Assembly: GCF_021530565.1 (NCBI RefSeq)
Contig: NZ_JAKGBI010000006.1
Location: 124,001 to 188,000, forward strand
From: Pseudoalteromonas sp. SMS1
GTDB taxonomy: Bacteria > Pseudomonadota > Gammaproteobacteria > Enterobacterales > Alteromonadaceae
Direction of reading: 5' to 3'
Length of the DNA stretch: 64,000 bases
Position numbers and translations under genes: made by a program. The notes beneath the pieces are model-generated. The model was not told where the DNA came from. It was given only the letters and a program-made list of their open reading frames with translations, and did not search any database. Below are positions 51,794-61,552 of the stretch, in pieces (the first letter of the stretch is position 1; every line of letters begins with the position of its first letter).

Positions 51794-54700
51794 ATGGCAC
51801 AAACAAAAAACACCCCGCTAAATAAAGAACAGCTGTTGGAGCATGTGCAAGCGTTTGTGCAAACACCGCTTAAAGATAAGTTAGATGCCAACCTCATCGA
51901 ACTTGGCCTAGATTCAATGCACATGATGCGCTTGGTCAATCAATGGCGAAAACAAGGTGCAAAAGTAACCTTCTCCAAACTGATTGAACAGCCCATACTC
52001 AGCCACTGGATGACACTTTTATGCACAAAAACGGACGCTGTTACAGAGGTGATTCCAGCTCCTGCGCTCCCTAATATCGATCCCTATGCCGAGTTTGAAC
52101 TCACTGACGTGCAGTACGCCTATTGGATTGGGCGTCAGGATGAACAAGAACTCGGCGGCGTCGGGTGTCATGCCTATATTGAAGTGGATAATCAAGACAT
52201 CGATCCGCTCAAACTCGAGCAAGCTTGGCATGCACTTTACCAGCACCATCCGATGTTACGTGCGCAATTTACCGAGTCAGGTACTCAACAAGTGCATGCG
52301 CCACTACCAACACCGGGGCTGGCCATTAATGACTTTAGGTCACTGACACGTGATGAAGCCACACAAGCGGTAGAGCAAGTTCGTCGCCGCCTGTCACATC
52401 GCAAATTGGGTATTGAACATGGTCAAACTATGGGACTGGAACTAAGCTTGCTGCCAGCAGGAAACTGTCGAATTCACTTTGACGTGGACCTACTGATTGC
52501 CGATGTTCAGAGCTTAAACATCTTACTTAAAGATTTAGCCGTGCTTTATCATGGTGGTACACTAGAGACCGATCCAAATTGGAGCTTCGCCAAATACTTA
52601 GCCTATGAAAAAACACAAAATAAAACCAAGCTCGAAGAAGACAAAGCCTACTGGCAAACCCGTTTAGCCACGCTGCCTTCAGGCCCACAACTACCACTAC
52701 GTTGCGATCCACAAACCGTGGCGAAACCGACGTTTTCACGCCGCTTACATACCTTGACGCAAACCCAGTGGCAAACGCTTAAAAGCACCGCGCAACAGCA
52801 CCAAGTCACACCAGCCATGTTACTTGTCACAGGTTATGCGTATGTGCTTGCAAAATACAGTGCTGAGCAAAAGTTCACCCTGAACTTACCGCTGTTTGAT
52901 CGTAAAACTCAGCACCCAGGCATTGAACATGCGGTTGCAGATTTCACCAATTTATTACTCTTGGATTGTGATTTTAGTGACGCAAAAGGCTTTATTGACC
53001 ACGCAAAAGCAATACAAAACCAATTTCACCAAAATGTTGCCCACAGTGATTACTCTGCCGTGCAGATCCAGCGCGATCTTGTCAAACAGGGGTTTGCACA
53101 GGGGGTAAGCGCACCAGTGGTCTTTGCATGTAATTTAGGTACTCCACTGTTATCGCAACAAGACACCGTACTGGGTCAATTTAACTATATGATCTCACAA
53201 ACCCCACAGGTTTGGTTAGATCATCAAGTCTACGAAGTCGATGAAGGGTTAATGTTGGCATGGGATGCAGTCGATGAAATTTTCCCTGAAGCACTAATTG
53301 ATACCATGTTTGCAAGCTATGTCGCTTTGCTTGAAAAGCTGGCGGCACACAGTGATGCTTGGCAGGCCCAGCACCTTATTGAATTGCCTCACTATCAGCA
53401 AACCCAGCGAGCAGCGGTAAATGACACCGCAGCACCGTACACACCACATACATTGCATGAGGCGATCTTTAGAGCTGCGCGAACACACCCAGATAAAACG
53501 GCTTTAGTATTCAATAACCAGTCGTTAAGCTATCGCTCAGTCGCCGAAAAAGCCTTGCGCGTGGCAGCCTATTTGCAACAACAAGGGTTACGTGAGTCAG
53601 AACCTGTCGCTGTGACACTGCCCAGAGGAGCAGAGCAGATCATTGCCGTACTCGGGGTACTGGCAGCCGGGGGCTGTTATGTGCCCATTGGCACCCACCA
53701 GCCTCAATCGAGGCGCGCGAAGATCCATCGCACTGCCGAGATTAAACTGGTAATCGCTGCGCATGACGATTCTGAACATGATCCTGCGGCTACATTCATT
53801 GACATTCAACAAGCACTACAAGCCGAGCCACTAGCATCCGCTGCCATCGCCAGCCCAGAAAGTCCGGCATACATCATTTTTACCTCAGGTTCGACTGGCG
53901 AGCCCAAAGGGGTGGAAATGAGCCATCAGGCTACCGCCAATACAATTTATCAGCTCAATAAAGACTATCAAATCGGTCAAGATAGTTGTGCACTGGCAGT
54001 ATCCGCGTTGGACTTTGACTTATCTGTCTATGATATTTTTGGCTTGCTCAGTGTCGGCGGGCAATTGGTACTTGTTGATGAGCAACAGCGCCGTGACGCG
54101 CAGGCGTGGCTTGATCTAGTGCATCAGAATAATGTCACCGTGTGGAATACCGTACCGGTATTGCTAGATATGCTTTTGACCGCGGCAGAACAAGACTGTC
54201 GCCCGTTAAACTTTGAACAAGTAATGTTGTCAGGTGATTGGATAGGCCTAGATCTGCCACCTCGACTCCAGCATATCAGTGCCACCAACCCGCCTATCAT
54301 TGCGATGGGCGGCGCAACCGAGGCAGCCATTTGGTCAAACAGCTGTGAAGTAAGGGCGCCACTGCCACAGCATTGGCATTCAATCCCTTACGGTAAACCA
54401 CTGCCAAACCAAAAATACCGTGTTGTTGATGGTCATGGCCACGACTGCCCAGATTGGGTACCGGGAGAACTGTGGATTGGTGGTATAGGTTTGGCGACTT
54501 GCTATTGCGGTGACCCAGCACAAACCACCGCACGCTTTGTTGAACAAGATGGCGAGCGCTGGTACCGCACTGGCGACCAAGGTCGCTACTGGCCTGACGG
54601 TAACCTAGAGTTTTTAGGGCGCATCGATCATCAAGTGAAAGTACGCGGGCATCGTATCGAACTGGGTGAAATTGATACCGCACTAGCCAACATCGAAGGG

Positions 54701-57700
54701 GTTCAGCGCGCGGTGACAGTTACCATTGGGGAGCCCAAGAGCCTAGCGAGTGTCGTGGTCTTGGCACCTCAAAGTACGCTAGACAGCATGGCAATTCAAC
54801 GTCAATTACATACCCTACTGCCAGATTATATGGTGCCAAACCATATTGAGTTTGTACCACAGATGCCACTGAGTGCTAATGGTAAAGTAGACCGAAAAGC
54901 ACTGACCAATCAGTTAGCTGCCACGCAGCAACAATCAACTGAGCGCTTAACTGCCCCGCAAACGGACAACGAAATACGCCTTGCTAAAATCTGGCAATCA
55001 TTACTGGGGATTGAGCACATTGGCCAGCAAAGTCACTTCTTTGAACTTGGTGGAGACAGTTTGATTGCCACTCAGCTCATTGCAAAGCTCAAGCAACAAG
55101 GTTTGGCCTCGCCAAAACCACTGCGCGATCTATTCTCTGCCCCGCAATTAAGTGCGTATGCCGCGCGCTTAGACAGCGTCGCATCGACCCCTAAACTTGA
55201 AGTTATGCCAGATCTAGATAATCGTTTTGCACCTTTTCCACTCACCGAAGTGCAGCGCGCGTATTGGATGGGTCAAACACCGGGATTACCGCTTAACTGT
55301 AGCACCTTATATCTACTTGAGTTAGAAGGTGAAAACGTCGATCTACAACGCATGGCAAAGGCTTGGGATCAACTCGTTGAACATCACGAAATGCTGCGCG
55401 CTGTGATCACCCCAGACGGTCAACAACAACTGCTTTCTCATTTGCCTGCAATGTCCATTGCACAAGTAAGTTTGAATTCAGAAACAAACAACCACAGTGA
55501 TGCGGCACGGGATCATCTTCATCAATTTTGGCGAAAGATCTGCCATCAAGCGCAACAAAGTCACGATCAAAGTGAATCTGTGACGTTACCGAATCATCGT
55601 ATTTGTGCGGTGCATTATGGGGATAATAAGACCCGTTTAGGGATCATTTTCGACTATCTTACACTGGATGGGTTTAGTATTAAATTGCTGTTAGATCAGC
55701 TTGCAAGCCTATATAACGATCCCGCTTATCACCTACCTGAAATCAATGTTTCATTTAGAGACTACGTGCTCCAAGTGCAACACGATGATGCCGAGTACGC
55801 AGCCGCACAGGCATACTGGCGTGAACAGATTAAAGCCCTCCCCCCTGCGCCACAATTGCCATTGGCACAAGACCCGCAAAGTATTACCAAGCCTGAATTT
55901 GTGCGCCGTGAAGCCCAACTCGATACCGATACTTGGCAAGCTCTCAAACATAAAGCACGAACTTATGGTATTACGCCTTCAGTGTTACTATTGACTGCTT
56001 ACAGTAATGTACTGAGACGTTGGAGCGAGGGCGACCACACGCTCAATTTAACCTTGTTCGACCGCCAAGACGTTCATAACGATATCCACAAAGTGTTTGG
56101 TGACTTTACCACATTGGCACCCATTGCATTTCGTGCCAATGCGGGTAACTCGTTACTGGCGCAAGCGCAAGAAGCCCAACTTCAAATCGCGCAGGCCATT
56201 GAGCACAAAGCGATTTCATCAATTTGGATCCAGCGTGAACAAGCTCGCCATGGCACACTCACATCGGCGGCGCTACCCGTCGTATTTACCAGTACCTTAG
56301 GTCTTGGCGGTGGCTTGTTTGAAAATTCCACCGGCAATTTCCCTCAGATTGTGCCTGGCGGTTTGTCACAAACACCGCAGGTTTGGTTAGATCACCAATT
56401 GTATGAATTTGACGGAGCACTGGTTTTATCTTGGGATGCAGCAGATGCGCTCTTCCCTGCCGGTATGATTGATGACATGTTCAACAGCTATGTGAGCGCA
56501 CTCCAAGCGCTGTGTCACAGCAGCTGGGAGCAAACACTGTCATTACCGTTACCCGCTACGCAAGCGCATACGCGCATCGCGGTCAATCACACTGAACGTC
56601 CACAATCACCGCGCACTTTGCACCATGCTATTTTTGCCCACGCTCAGCAGCACCCTGACGATACCGCATTAGTGTTCGAACACACAGTTGTTAATTATGC
56701 ACAGCTATGCGAACAGGCATTAAGCATCGCTGCACTATTACAGCAACACCAGCTCAAATTGGCTGAACCGGTTGCTGTTACTTTGCCACGCGGCATTAAT
56801 CAAATTGCAGCCGTATTGGGCGTCATGGCTGCGGGTGGTTGTTATGTGCCAATCGGGATACATCAGCCAGCCAACCGTCAGGCAAAAATTCATCGTACAG
56901 CAGGGATTAGACTCGTTCTGACCAACCGCGAACACTTGGACGTTGAATCCATCGACTCGGTGACAAGACTGGATATTGCTTCAGCGAGTGCGCCGCTTTG
57001 CAAGCCTGTAGAGGTCTCCCCAGATCAACCTGCGTATATCATTTTTACTTCGGGTTCTACTGGTGAGCCAAAAGGCGTAGAAATGTGCCATCAAGCAACC
57101 GCAAACACCATAGATCAGCTTAATCAAACCTATAACATTGATAAACACAGCTGCGTGTTAGCGGTGTCGGCATTGGATTTCGACTTGTCTGTTTACGACA
57201 TTTTTGGCTTACTCGGAGCGGGTGCTCAGGTTGTGTTGCTGAGTGATGAAAACCGCCGCGATGCCAGCGCGTGGTTACAGCTCGTTCACCAGCACAATGT
57301 CAATGTTTGGAACTCTGTCCCTGTCCTGTTCGACATGTTGCTTGTTGTTGCAGAGCAAGATGACAGGCAGCTGCCTTTCAATCAAGTTATGCTGTCGGGT
57401 GATTGGATTGGCCTTGATATCCCGCCGCGTTTACAGGCCAAAAGCAAAGCTGGCATCCCCCTTATAGCCATGGGCGGCGCGACAGAAGCGGCCATTTGGT
57501 CCAATTTCTGTGAAGTACGAGGTGATATTCCTGCCCATTGGAACTCTATTCCCTACGGTAAACCACTGCCAAACCAAACTTACCGCGTGGCTGATGCACA
57601 AGGGCGCGATTGCCCAGACTGGGTTGCCGGTGAGCTATGGATAGGCGGCGTTGGTCTTGCCAGCGCTTATCGCGGCGATGACACACTCACCGCCGAGCGT

Positions 57701-60700
57701 TTTGTCCATTATGAGGGCAAGCGTTGGTATCGTACTGGCGACCGAGGCCGATACTGGCCAGATGGCAACCTCGAGTTTTTAGGGCGAATTGACCACCAAG
57801 TAAAGGTGCGCGGTCACCGTATTGAACTGGGAGAAATTGATACCGCCTTGGGCCGCATTGAGGGCATTGCTCGTGGTGTGGCCTTAACCCTCGGTGAGCC
57901 AAAAATGTTGGTGGCGGCCTTGGTTATGGACGAAAACATGGTGCTAGACACTGATGCGGTGAACACCGAGCTTGCCCTCACCTTGCCGGATTACATGGTA
58001 CCGAATCATTTATTGGCTGTGGATGTGCTGCCACTGAGCGCCAATGGGAAGGTAGATAGAAAACAACTTGCCGCGCAGTTTGACGGTCAGCTTAGTGCCG
58101 TTGATGTGGCGGTAACGCCACCGCAAACAGACAACGAAATGCAAGTCGCCCAACTTTGGGCTGACTTACTGGGCGTGACGGAAGTGGGTCTAGAAAGCAG
58201 CTTTTTCGCACTCGGTGGCGACTCTCTGCTTGCGACTCAATTTCTAACTCAGCTCGCCCAGCAAGGGTTGTCGACTAAGCAGCCTTTGCGTACTTTGTTT
58301 GCCAACCCAACGTTAGGCGCATTTGCAGCCACGCTAGAGGCGCATCAAGCAGTACACAGCCAGCAAATTGTGGCCAAACCTGAACAGCAGTTTGAACCAT
58401 TCGCGCTCACTGAGGTACAAAGTGCGTATTGGTTAGGGCAAACACCGGGCTTCCCGCTAAATTGTGGCACACACTACTTGCTCGAACTCGATAGCTTAAC
58501 GCTTGATATCAAGAAAATGATGAACGCGTGGCAAACACTATACGCACGTCACGACATGCTGCGCGCTCAAGTCAGCGACGATAATCAACAAGCTGTATTG
58601 CAGCAAAGCCAAGAGCCAAAACTGGATATCGACTCGTCGACTTACGCCAGTTTAGACCAAGCACGCGGGCAAATTAACACGTGGTGGCAAGCCCAAAATA
58701 GCCAGCATGTTCATGATGCAATAACCATTAAGGTTGCACGTTATCATGCCGGTGAAACTGAACGTACGCGCCTTGCGCTAATGTTTAACTACATGACTTT
58801 AGACGGCTATAGCATCATGTTGCTATTGCGCGAGTTCGCGGCTTTATACCAAAGGCCAGATACCGAACTACCACCACTGTCCTTAACCTTTAGAGACTAT
58901 GTCACGCAAGTGCAAGACAGCCAGCAAGTAGTCGAAGAGGCACAAGCATACTGGCAAGCACGGTTAGCGACGCTGCCGGATGCTGCGGCGCTGCCATTGG
59001 CACAAGATCCACTGCACATTGAACACAGTGAATTCTCACGTCGCAGCGCTCGGTTACCAACAACTAAGTGGCAAGCCATTAAGCAAGCGGCCCGTTCGCA
59101 TAATGTGACCCCGAGTATTTTAGTCCTGAGCGCCTATGCGGAAGTACTGAGTCAGTACAGTGGTGGCCATGCCCATACGTTAAATTTAACCCTATTTGAT
59201 CGCCAAAATGTACACCCAGAAGTGGGCAGTATTGTGGGCGACTTTACCTCGCTAGCACCACTTGCCTATTACCCTGATGAGCAAAATTCCATAGCGCATC
59301 AGGCAAAGCAACTGCAAAACCAACTTGCGGATGTGCTTGAGCATCGTGCGGTTTCATCTGTGTGGGTGCAAAGAGAGCGCAGCCGAACTATGGGACGCAC
59401 CGCAGCCGCATTGCCCATTGTCTTTACCAGTACTTTAGGGATGGCTGACGATTTACTGGCAGATTCATTCAACGAAGACTTGCCACAGTTTACCGATGGC
59501 GGGTTATCGGCAACACCACAGGTTTGGCTCGACCATCAAATGTATGAGTTCAGAGGCGAGTTAATATTGTCTTGGGATGCTGTAGACGCCCTATTCCCAG
59601 CTGACTTGCTAGACAATATGTTTGCTCGCTTTTTAACCCTACTTGACGAGCTAGCGGTATCAACGGACGCACCATTTAGTCATGCACTGCCAAAAGCCCA
59701 ACAAGTGGTACGAGACCGTGTCAACAATACCAAAGTAAAACAAACGCCTCGCACACTACATCAGGCTATGTTTGACTATGCCTGTCAGCACCCAGACGCC
59801 GTAGCACTGATTACAGATACGCAAACAGTCACCTATGGCCAATTGGCAGACAAAGCACTGCGTATCGCCCACCTACTGACTCAACACGCATTGTCGCTAA
59901 GAGAGCCAGTGGCCGTGAGCTTACCAAGAGGAGTCGAACAGGTAGCGGCCGTATTTGGCATTATGGCTGCAGGGGGCTGCTATGTGCCAATTGGTGTACA
60001 CCAACCTACCAGCCGCCAAGCGAAAATTCATCGCACCGCGGGAATTCGTTGGGTCCTGACGGATGAAGCACACATTAGCCAAGATGTTGAACAGGGTGTG
60101 ACTCGCCTCAATGTGGCAGATGCAGCGGACTTAACGCCACTGGCAACCCCCTTGACAGTGGCCACGGATGCACCTGCCTATGTGATCTTCACCTCAGGCT
60201 CAACCGGTGAGCCAAAAGGGGTAGAAATGTGTCATCAGGCAACTGCTAACACCATTGATCAGCTTAATCAGCACTACACCATTGACAGCAGTAGCCGAGT
60301 ACTGGCCGTTTCGGCACTCGACTTTGACCTCTCTGTATACGATTTATTTGGCCTACTGAGCGTCGGGGGCAGTGTGGTGTTGCTCAATGAGGAAAACCGC
60401 AGAGATGCGACCACTTGGCTCGAACTAGTCCATCAACATCGCGTCACAATCTGGAACTCAGTGCCAGTGTTGCTCGACATGTTATTGGTAGTCGCCGAAA
60501 ACGATACGCGTTCGCTGCCATTTGAAAACGTGATGTTATCGGGTGACTGGATTGGTCTAGATTTACCACCCAGATTGCAGGCCAAAACGCACTCAGAGAT
60601 CCCATTAATTGCCATGGGTGGTGCCACAGAAGCGGCGATTTGGTCAAACAGTTGTGAAGTCAGAGGTGATTTGCCTGCCCATTGGGCATCGATCCCTTAT

Positions 60701-61552
60701 GGCAAGCCTCTGCCCAATCAAACGTATCGTGTGGTAGACCCATTTGGCCGTGATTGCCCAGACTGGGTGGCGGGTGAACTCTGGATTGGCGGTGTTGGCC
60801 TTGCCAGTGCCTATCGAGGCGATGAAACGCTCACCGCACAGCGGTTTGTCATGGCAAACGGCAAGCGCTGGTACCGCACAGGTGACCTTGGCCGCTACTG
60901 GCCGGACGGCAACCTTGAGTTTTTGGGCCGAATAGATCATCAAGTCAAGGTGCGCGGGCACCGCATTGAACTCGGTGAAATTGATGCGGCAATGGCTCAG
61001 GTTGAAGGCTTAAGCCGTGGTGTGGCCCTGACAATTGGCGAGCCGAAAAAGCTTGTTGCCGCCTTTGTTAAAGCACCCCATGCCACACTGGATGCACAGG
61101 CGATTACCGCGCAGCTTGAGCTGCAATTGCCTGAATACATGGTGCCTAGCCATTTATTAGAACTCACGGCATTGCCACTTAGCGCCAACGGTAAAATTGA
61201 CCGCAAGCAATTGGCCAACGAATTTATTGAATTAGAGCTGGAGCAAGCCGAGTTTGAAGCCCCAGAAGGCGAACTTGAGCAGCAACTTGCCGAGATCTGG
61301 CAAACACTATTAAAACGCGCCCAGATCTCACGTCATGACGACTTTTTTGCCATTGGTGGTGACAGTTTAAGCGCAACACAGCTTATCCAAACACTGCAAC
61401 AACAACACATTATTCCTACATCTTTGTCACTCACAACGCTATTTAGCGCCCCAAGCATTGCCAGCTTGGCCACCGTCATAACACACGCGTGGCGCGAGCT
61501 CGGCGGCACAACTTGTGACACGGATGAATTATTTGAAGAGGGTACAATATGA
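51794..61552 (+). CDS. HMWP2-like NRPS: ArCP-Cy-A-PCP-Cy-A-PCP-Cy-A-PCP
   Basis: 3252 residues. An aryl carrier domain (10-75, Ser-41 in GLDSMHMM) receives salicylate. Three cyclization-adenylation-carrier modules follow: Cy1 about 95-530, A1 554-1040, PCP1 with Ser-1089; Cy2 1143-1575, A2 1605-2096, PCP2 Ser-2144; Cy3 2199-2630, A3 2653-3141, PCP3 Ser-3191. Cy1 has D232LLIADVQS, Cy2 D1287YLTLDGFS, Cy3 N2332YMTLDGYS. All three A domains show D-L-Y-N-M-S-M-I-W at the specificity positions, close to the Cys code D-L-Y-N-L-S-L-I-W. No epimerase, methyltransferase or thioesterase is present. It should extend salicylate with three Cys-derived units. The last residues (CDTDELFEEG) are acidic, as for a docking tail. 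It overlaps the next gene by ATGA. Confidence 0.93.
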   Translation: MAQTKNTPLNKEQLLEHVQAFVQTPLKDKLDANLIELGLDSMHMMRLVNQWRKQGAKVTFSKLIEQPILSHWMTLLCTKTDAVTEVIPAPALPNIDPYAEFELTDVQYAYWIGRQDEQELGGVGCHAYIEVDNQDIDPLKLEQAWHALYQHHPMLRAQFTESGTQQVHAPLPTPGLAINDFRSLTRDEATQAVEQVRRRLSHRKLGIEHGQTMGLELSLLPAGNCRIHFDVDLLIADVQSLNILLKDLAVLYHGGTLETDPNWSFAKYLAYEKTQNKTKLEEDKAYWQTRLATLPSGPQLPLRCDPQTVAKPTFSRRLHTLTQTQWQTLKSTAQQHQVTPAMLLVTGYAYVLAKYSAEQKFTLNLPLFDRKTQHPGIEHAVADFTNLLLLDCDFSDAKGFIDHAKAIQNQFHQNVAHSDYSAVQIQRDLVKQGFAQGVSAPVVFACNLGTPLLSQQDTVLGQFNYMISQTPQVWLDHQVYEVDEGLMLAWDAVDEIFPEALIDTMFASYVALLEKLAAHSDAWQAQHLIELPHYQQTQRAAVNDTAAPYTPHTLHEAIFRAARTHPDKTALVFNNQSLSYRSVAEKALRVAAYLQQQGLRESEPVAVTLPRGAEQIIAVLGVLAAGGCYVPIGTHQPQSRRAKIHRTAEIKLVIAAHDDSEHDPAATFIDIQQALQAEPLASAAIASPESPAYIIFTSGSTGEPKGVEMSHQATANTIYQLNKDYQIGQDSCALAVSALDFDLSVYDIFGLLSVGGQLVLVDEQQRRDAQAWLDLVHQNNVTVWNTVPVLLDMLLTAAEQDCRPLNFEQVMLSGDWIGLDLPPRLQHISATNPPIIAMGGATEAAIWSNSCEVRAPLPQHWHSIPYGKPLPNQKYRVVDGHGHDCPDWVPGELWIGGIGLATCYCGDPAQTTARFVEQDGERWYRTGDQGRYWPDGNLEFLGRIDHQVKVRGHRIELGEIDTALANIEGVQRAVTVTIGEPKSLASVVVLAPQSTLDSMAIQRQLHTLLPDYMVPNHIEFVPQMPLSANGKVDRKALTNQLAATQQQSTERLTAPQTDNEIRLAKIWQSLLGIEHIGQQSHFFELGGDSLIATQLIAKLKQQGLASPKPLRDLFSAPQLSAYAARLDSVASTPKLEVMPDLDNRFAPFPLTEVQRAYWMGQTPGLPLNCSTLYLLELEGENVDLQRMAKAWDQLVEHHEMLRAVITPDGQQQLLSHLPAMSIAQVSLNSETNNHSDAARDHLHQFWRKICHQAQQSHDQSESVTLPNHRICAVHYGDNKTRLGIIFDYLTLDGFSIKLLLDQLASLYNDPAYHLPEINVSFRDYVLQVQHDDAEYAAAQAYWREQIKALPPAPQLPLAQDPQSITKPEFVRREAQLDTDTWQALKHKARTYGITPSVLLLTAYSNVLRRWSEGDHTLNLTLFDRQDVHNDIHKVFGDFTTLAPIAFRANAGNSLLAQAQEAQLQIAQAIEHKAISSIWIQREQARHGTLTSAALPVVFTSTLGLGGGLFENSTGNFPQIVPGGLSQTPQVWLDHQLYEFDGALVLSWDAADALFPAGMIDDMFNSYVSALQALCHSSWEQTLSLPLPATQAHTRIAVNHTERPQSPRTLHHAIFAHAQQHPDDTALVFEHTVVNYAQLCEQALSIAALLQQHQLKLAEPVAVTLPRGINQIAAVLGVMAAGGCYVPIGIHQPANRQAKIHRTAGIRLVLTNREHLDVESIDSVTRLDIASASAPLCKPVEVSPDQPAYIIFTSGSTGEPKGVEMCHQATANTIDQLNQTYNIDKHSCVLAVSALDFDLSVYDIFGLLGAGAQVVLLSDENRRDASAWLQLVHQHNVNVWNSVPVLFDMLLVVAEQDDRQLPFNQVMLSGDWIGLDIPPRLQAKSKAGIPLIAMGGATEAAIWSNFCEVRGDIPAHWNSIPYGKPLPNQTYRVADAQGRDCPDWVAGELWIGGVGLASAYRGDDTLTAERFVHYEGKRWYRTGDRGRYWPDGNLEFLGRIDHQVKVRGHRIELGEIDTALGRIEGIARGVALTLGEPKMLVAALVMDENMVLDTDAVNTELALTLPDYMVPNHLLAVDVLPLSANGKVDRKQLAAQFDGQLSAVDVAVTPPQTDNEMQVAQLWADLLGVTEVGLESSFFALGGDSLLATQFLTQLAQQGLSTKQPLRTLFANPTLGAFAATLEAHQAVHSQQIVAKPEQQFEPFALTEVQSAYWLGQTPGFPLNCGTHYLLELDSLTLDIKKMMNAWQTLYARHDMLRAQVSDDNQQAVLQQSQEPKLDIDSSTYASLDQARGQINTWWQAQNSQHVHDAITIKVARYHAGETERTRLALMFNYMTLDGYSIMLLLREFAALYQRPDTELPPLSLTFRDYVTQVQDSQQVVEEAQAYWQARLATLPDAAALPLAQDPLHIEHSEFSRRSARLPTTKWQAIKQAARSHNVTPSILVLSAYAEVLSQYSGGHAHTLNLTLFDRQNVHPEVGSIVGDFTSLAPLAYYPDEQNSIAHQAKQLQNQLADVLEHRAVSSVWVQRERSRTMGRTAAALPIVFTSTLGMADDLLADSFNEDLPQFTDGGLSATPQVWLDHQMYEFRGELILSWDAVDALFPADLLDNMFARFLTLLDELAVSTDAPFSHALPKAQQVVRDRVNNTKVKQTPRTLHQAMFDYACQHPDAVALITDTQTVTYGQLADKALRIAHLLTQHALSLREPVAVSLPRGVEQVAAVFGIMAAGGCYVPIGVHQPTSRQAKIHRTAGIRWVLTDEAHISQDVEQGVTRLNVADAADLTPLATPLTVATDAPAYVIFTSGSTGEPKGVEMCHQATANTIDQLNQHYTIDSSSRVLAVSALDFDLSVYDLFGLLSVGGSVVLLNEENRRDATTWLELVHQHRVTIWNSVPVLLDMLLVVAENDTRSLPFENVMLSGDWIGLDLPPRLQAKTHSEIPLIAMGGATEAAIWSNSCEVRGDLPAHWASIPYGKPLPNQTYRVVDPFGRDCPDWVAGELWIGGVGLASAYRGDETLTAQRFVMANGKRWYRTGDLGRYWPDGNLEFLGRIDHQVKVRGHRIELGEIDAAMAQVEGLSRGVALTIGEPKKLVAAFVKAPHATLDAQAITAQLELQLPEYMVPSHLLELTALPLSANGKIDRKQLANEFIELELEQAEFEAPEGELEQQLAEIWQTLLKRAQISRHDDFFAIGGDSLSATQLIQTLQQQHIIPTSLSLTTLFSAPSIASLATVITHAWRELGGTTCDTDELFEEGTI

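Noticed and set aside
51794..61552. A possible CRISPR-like or tandem DNA repeat, because the same words recur at about 3.1-kb intervals
   Set aside because: The recurrence is explained by homologous Cy-A-PCP modules coding for related domains.
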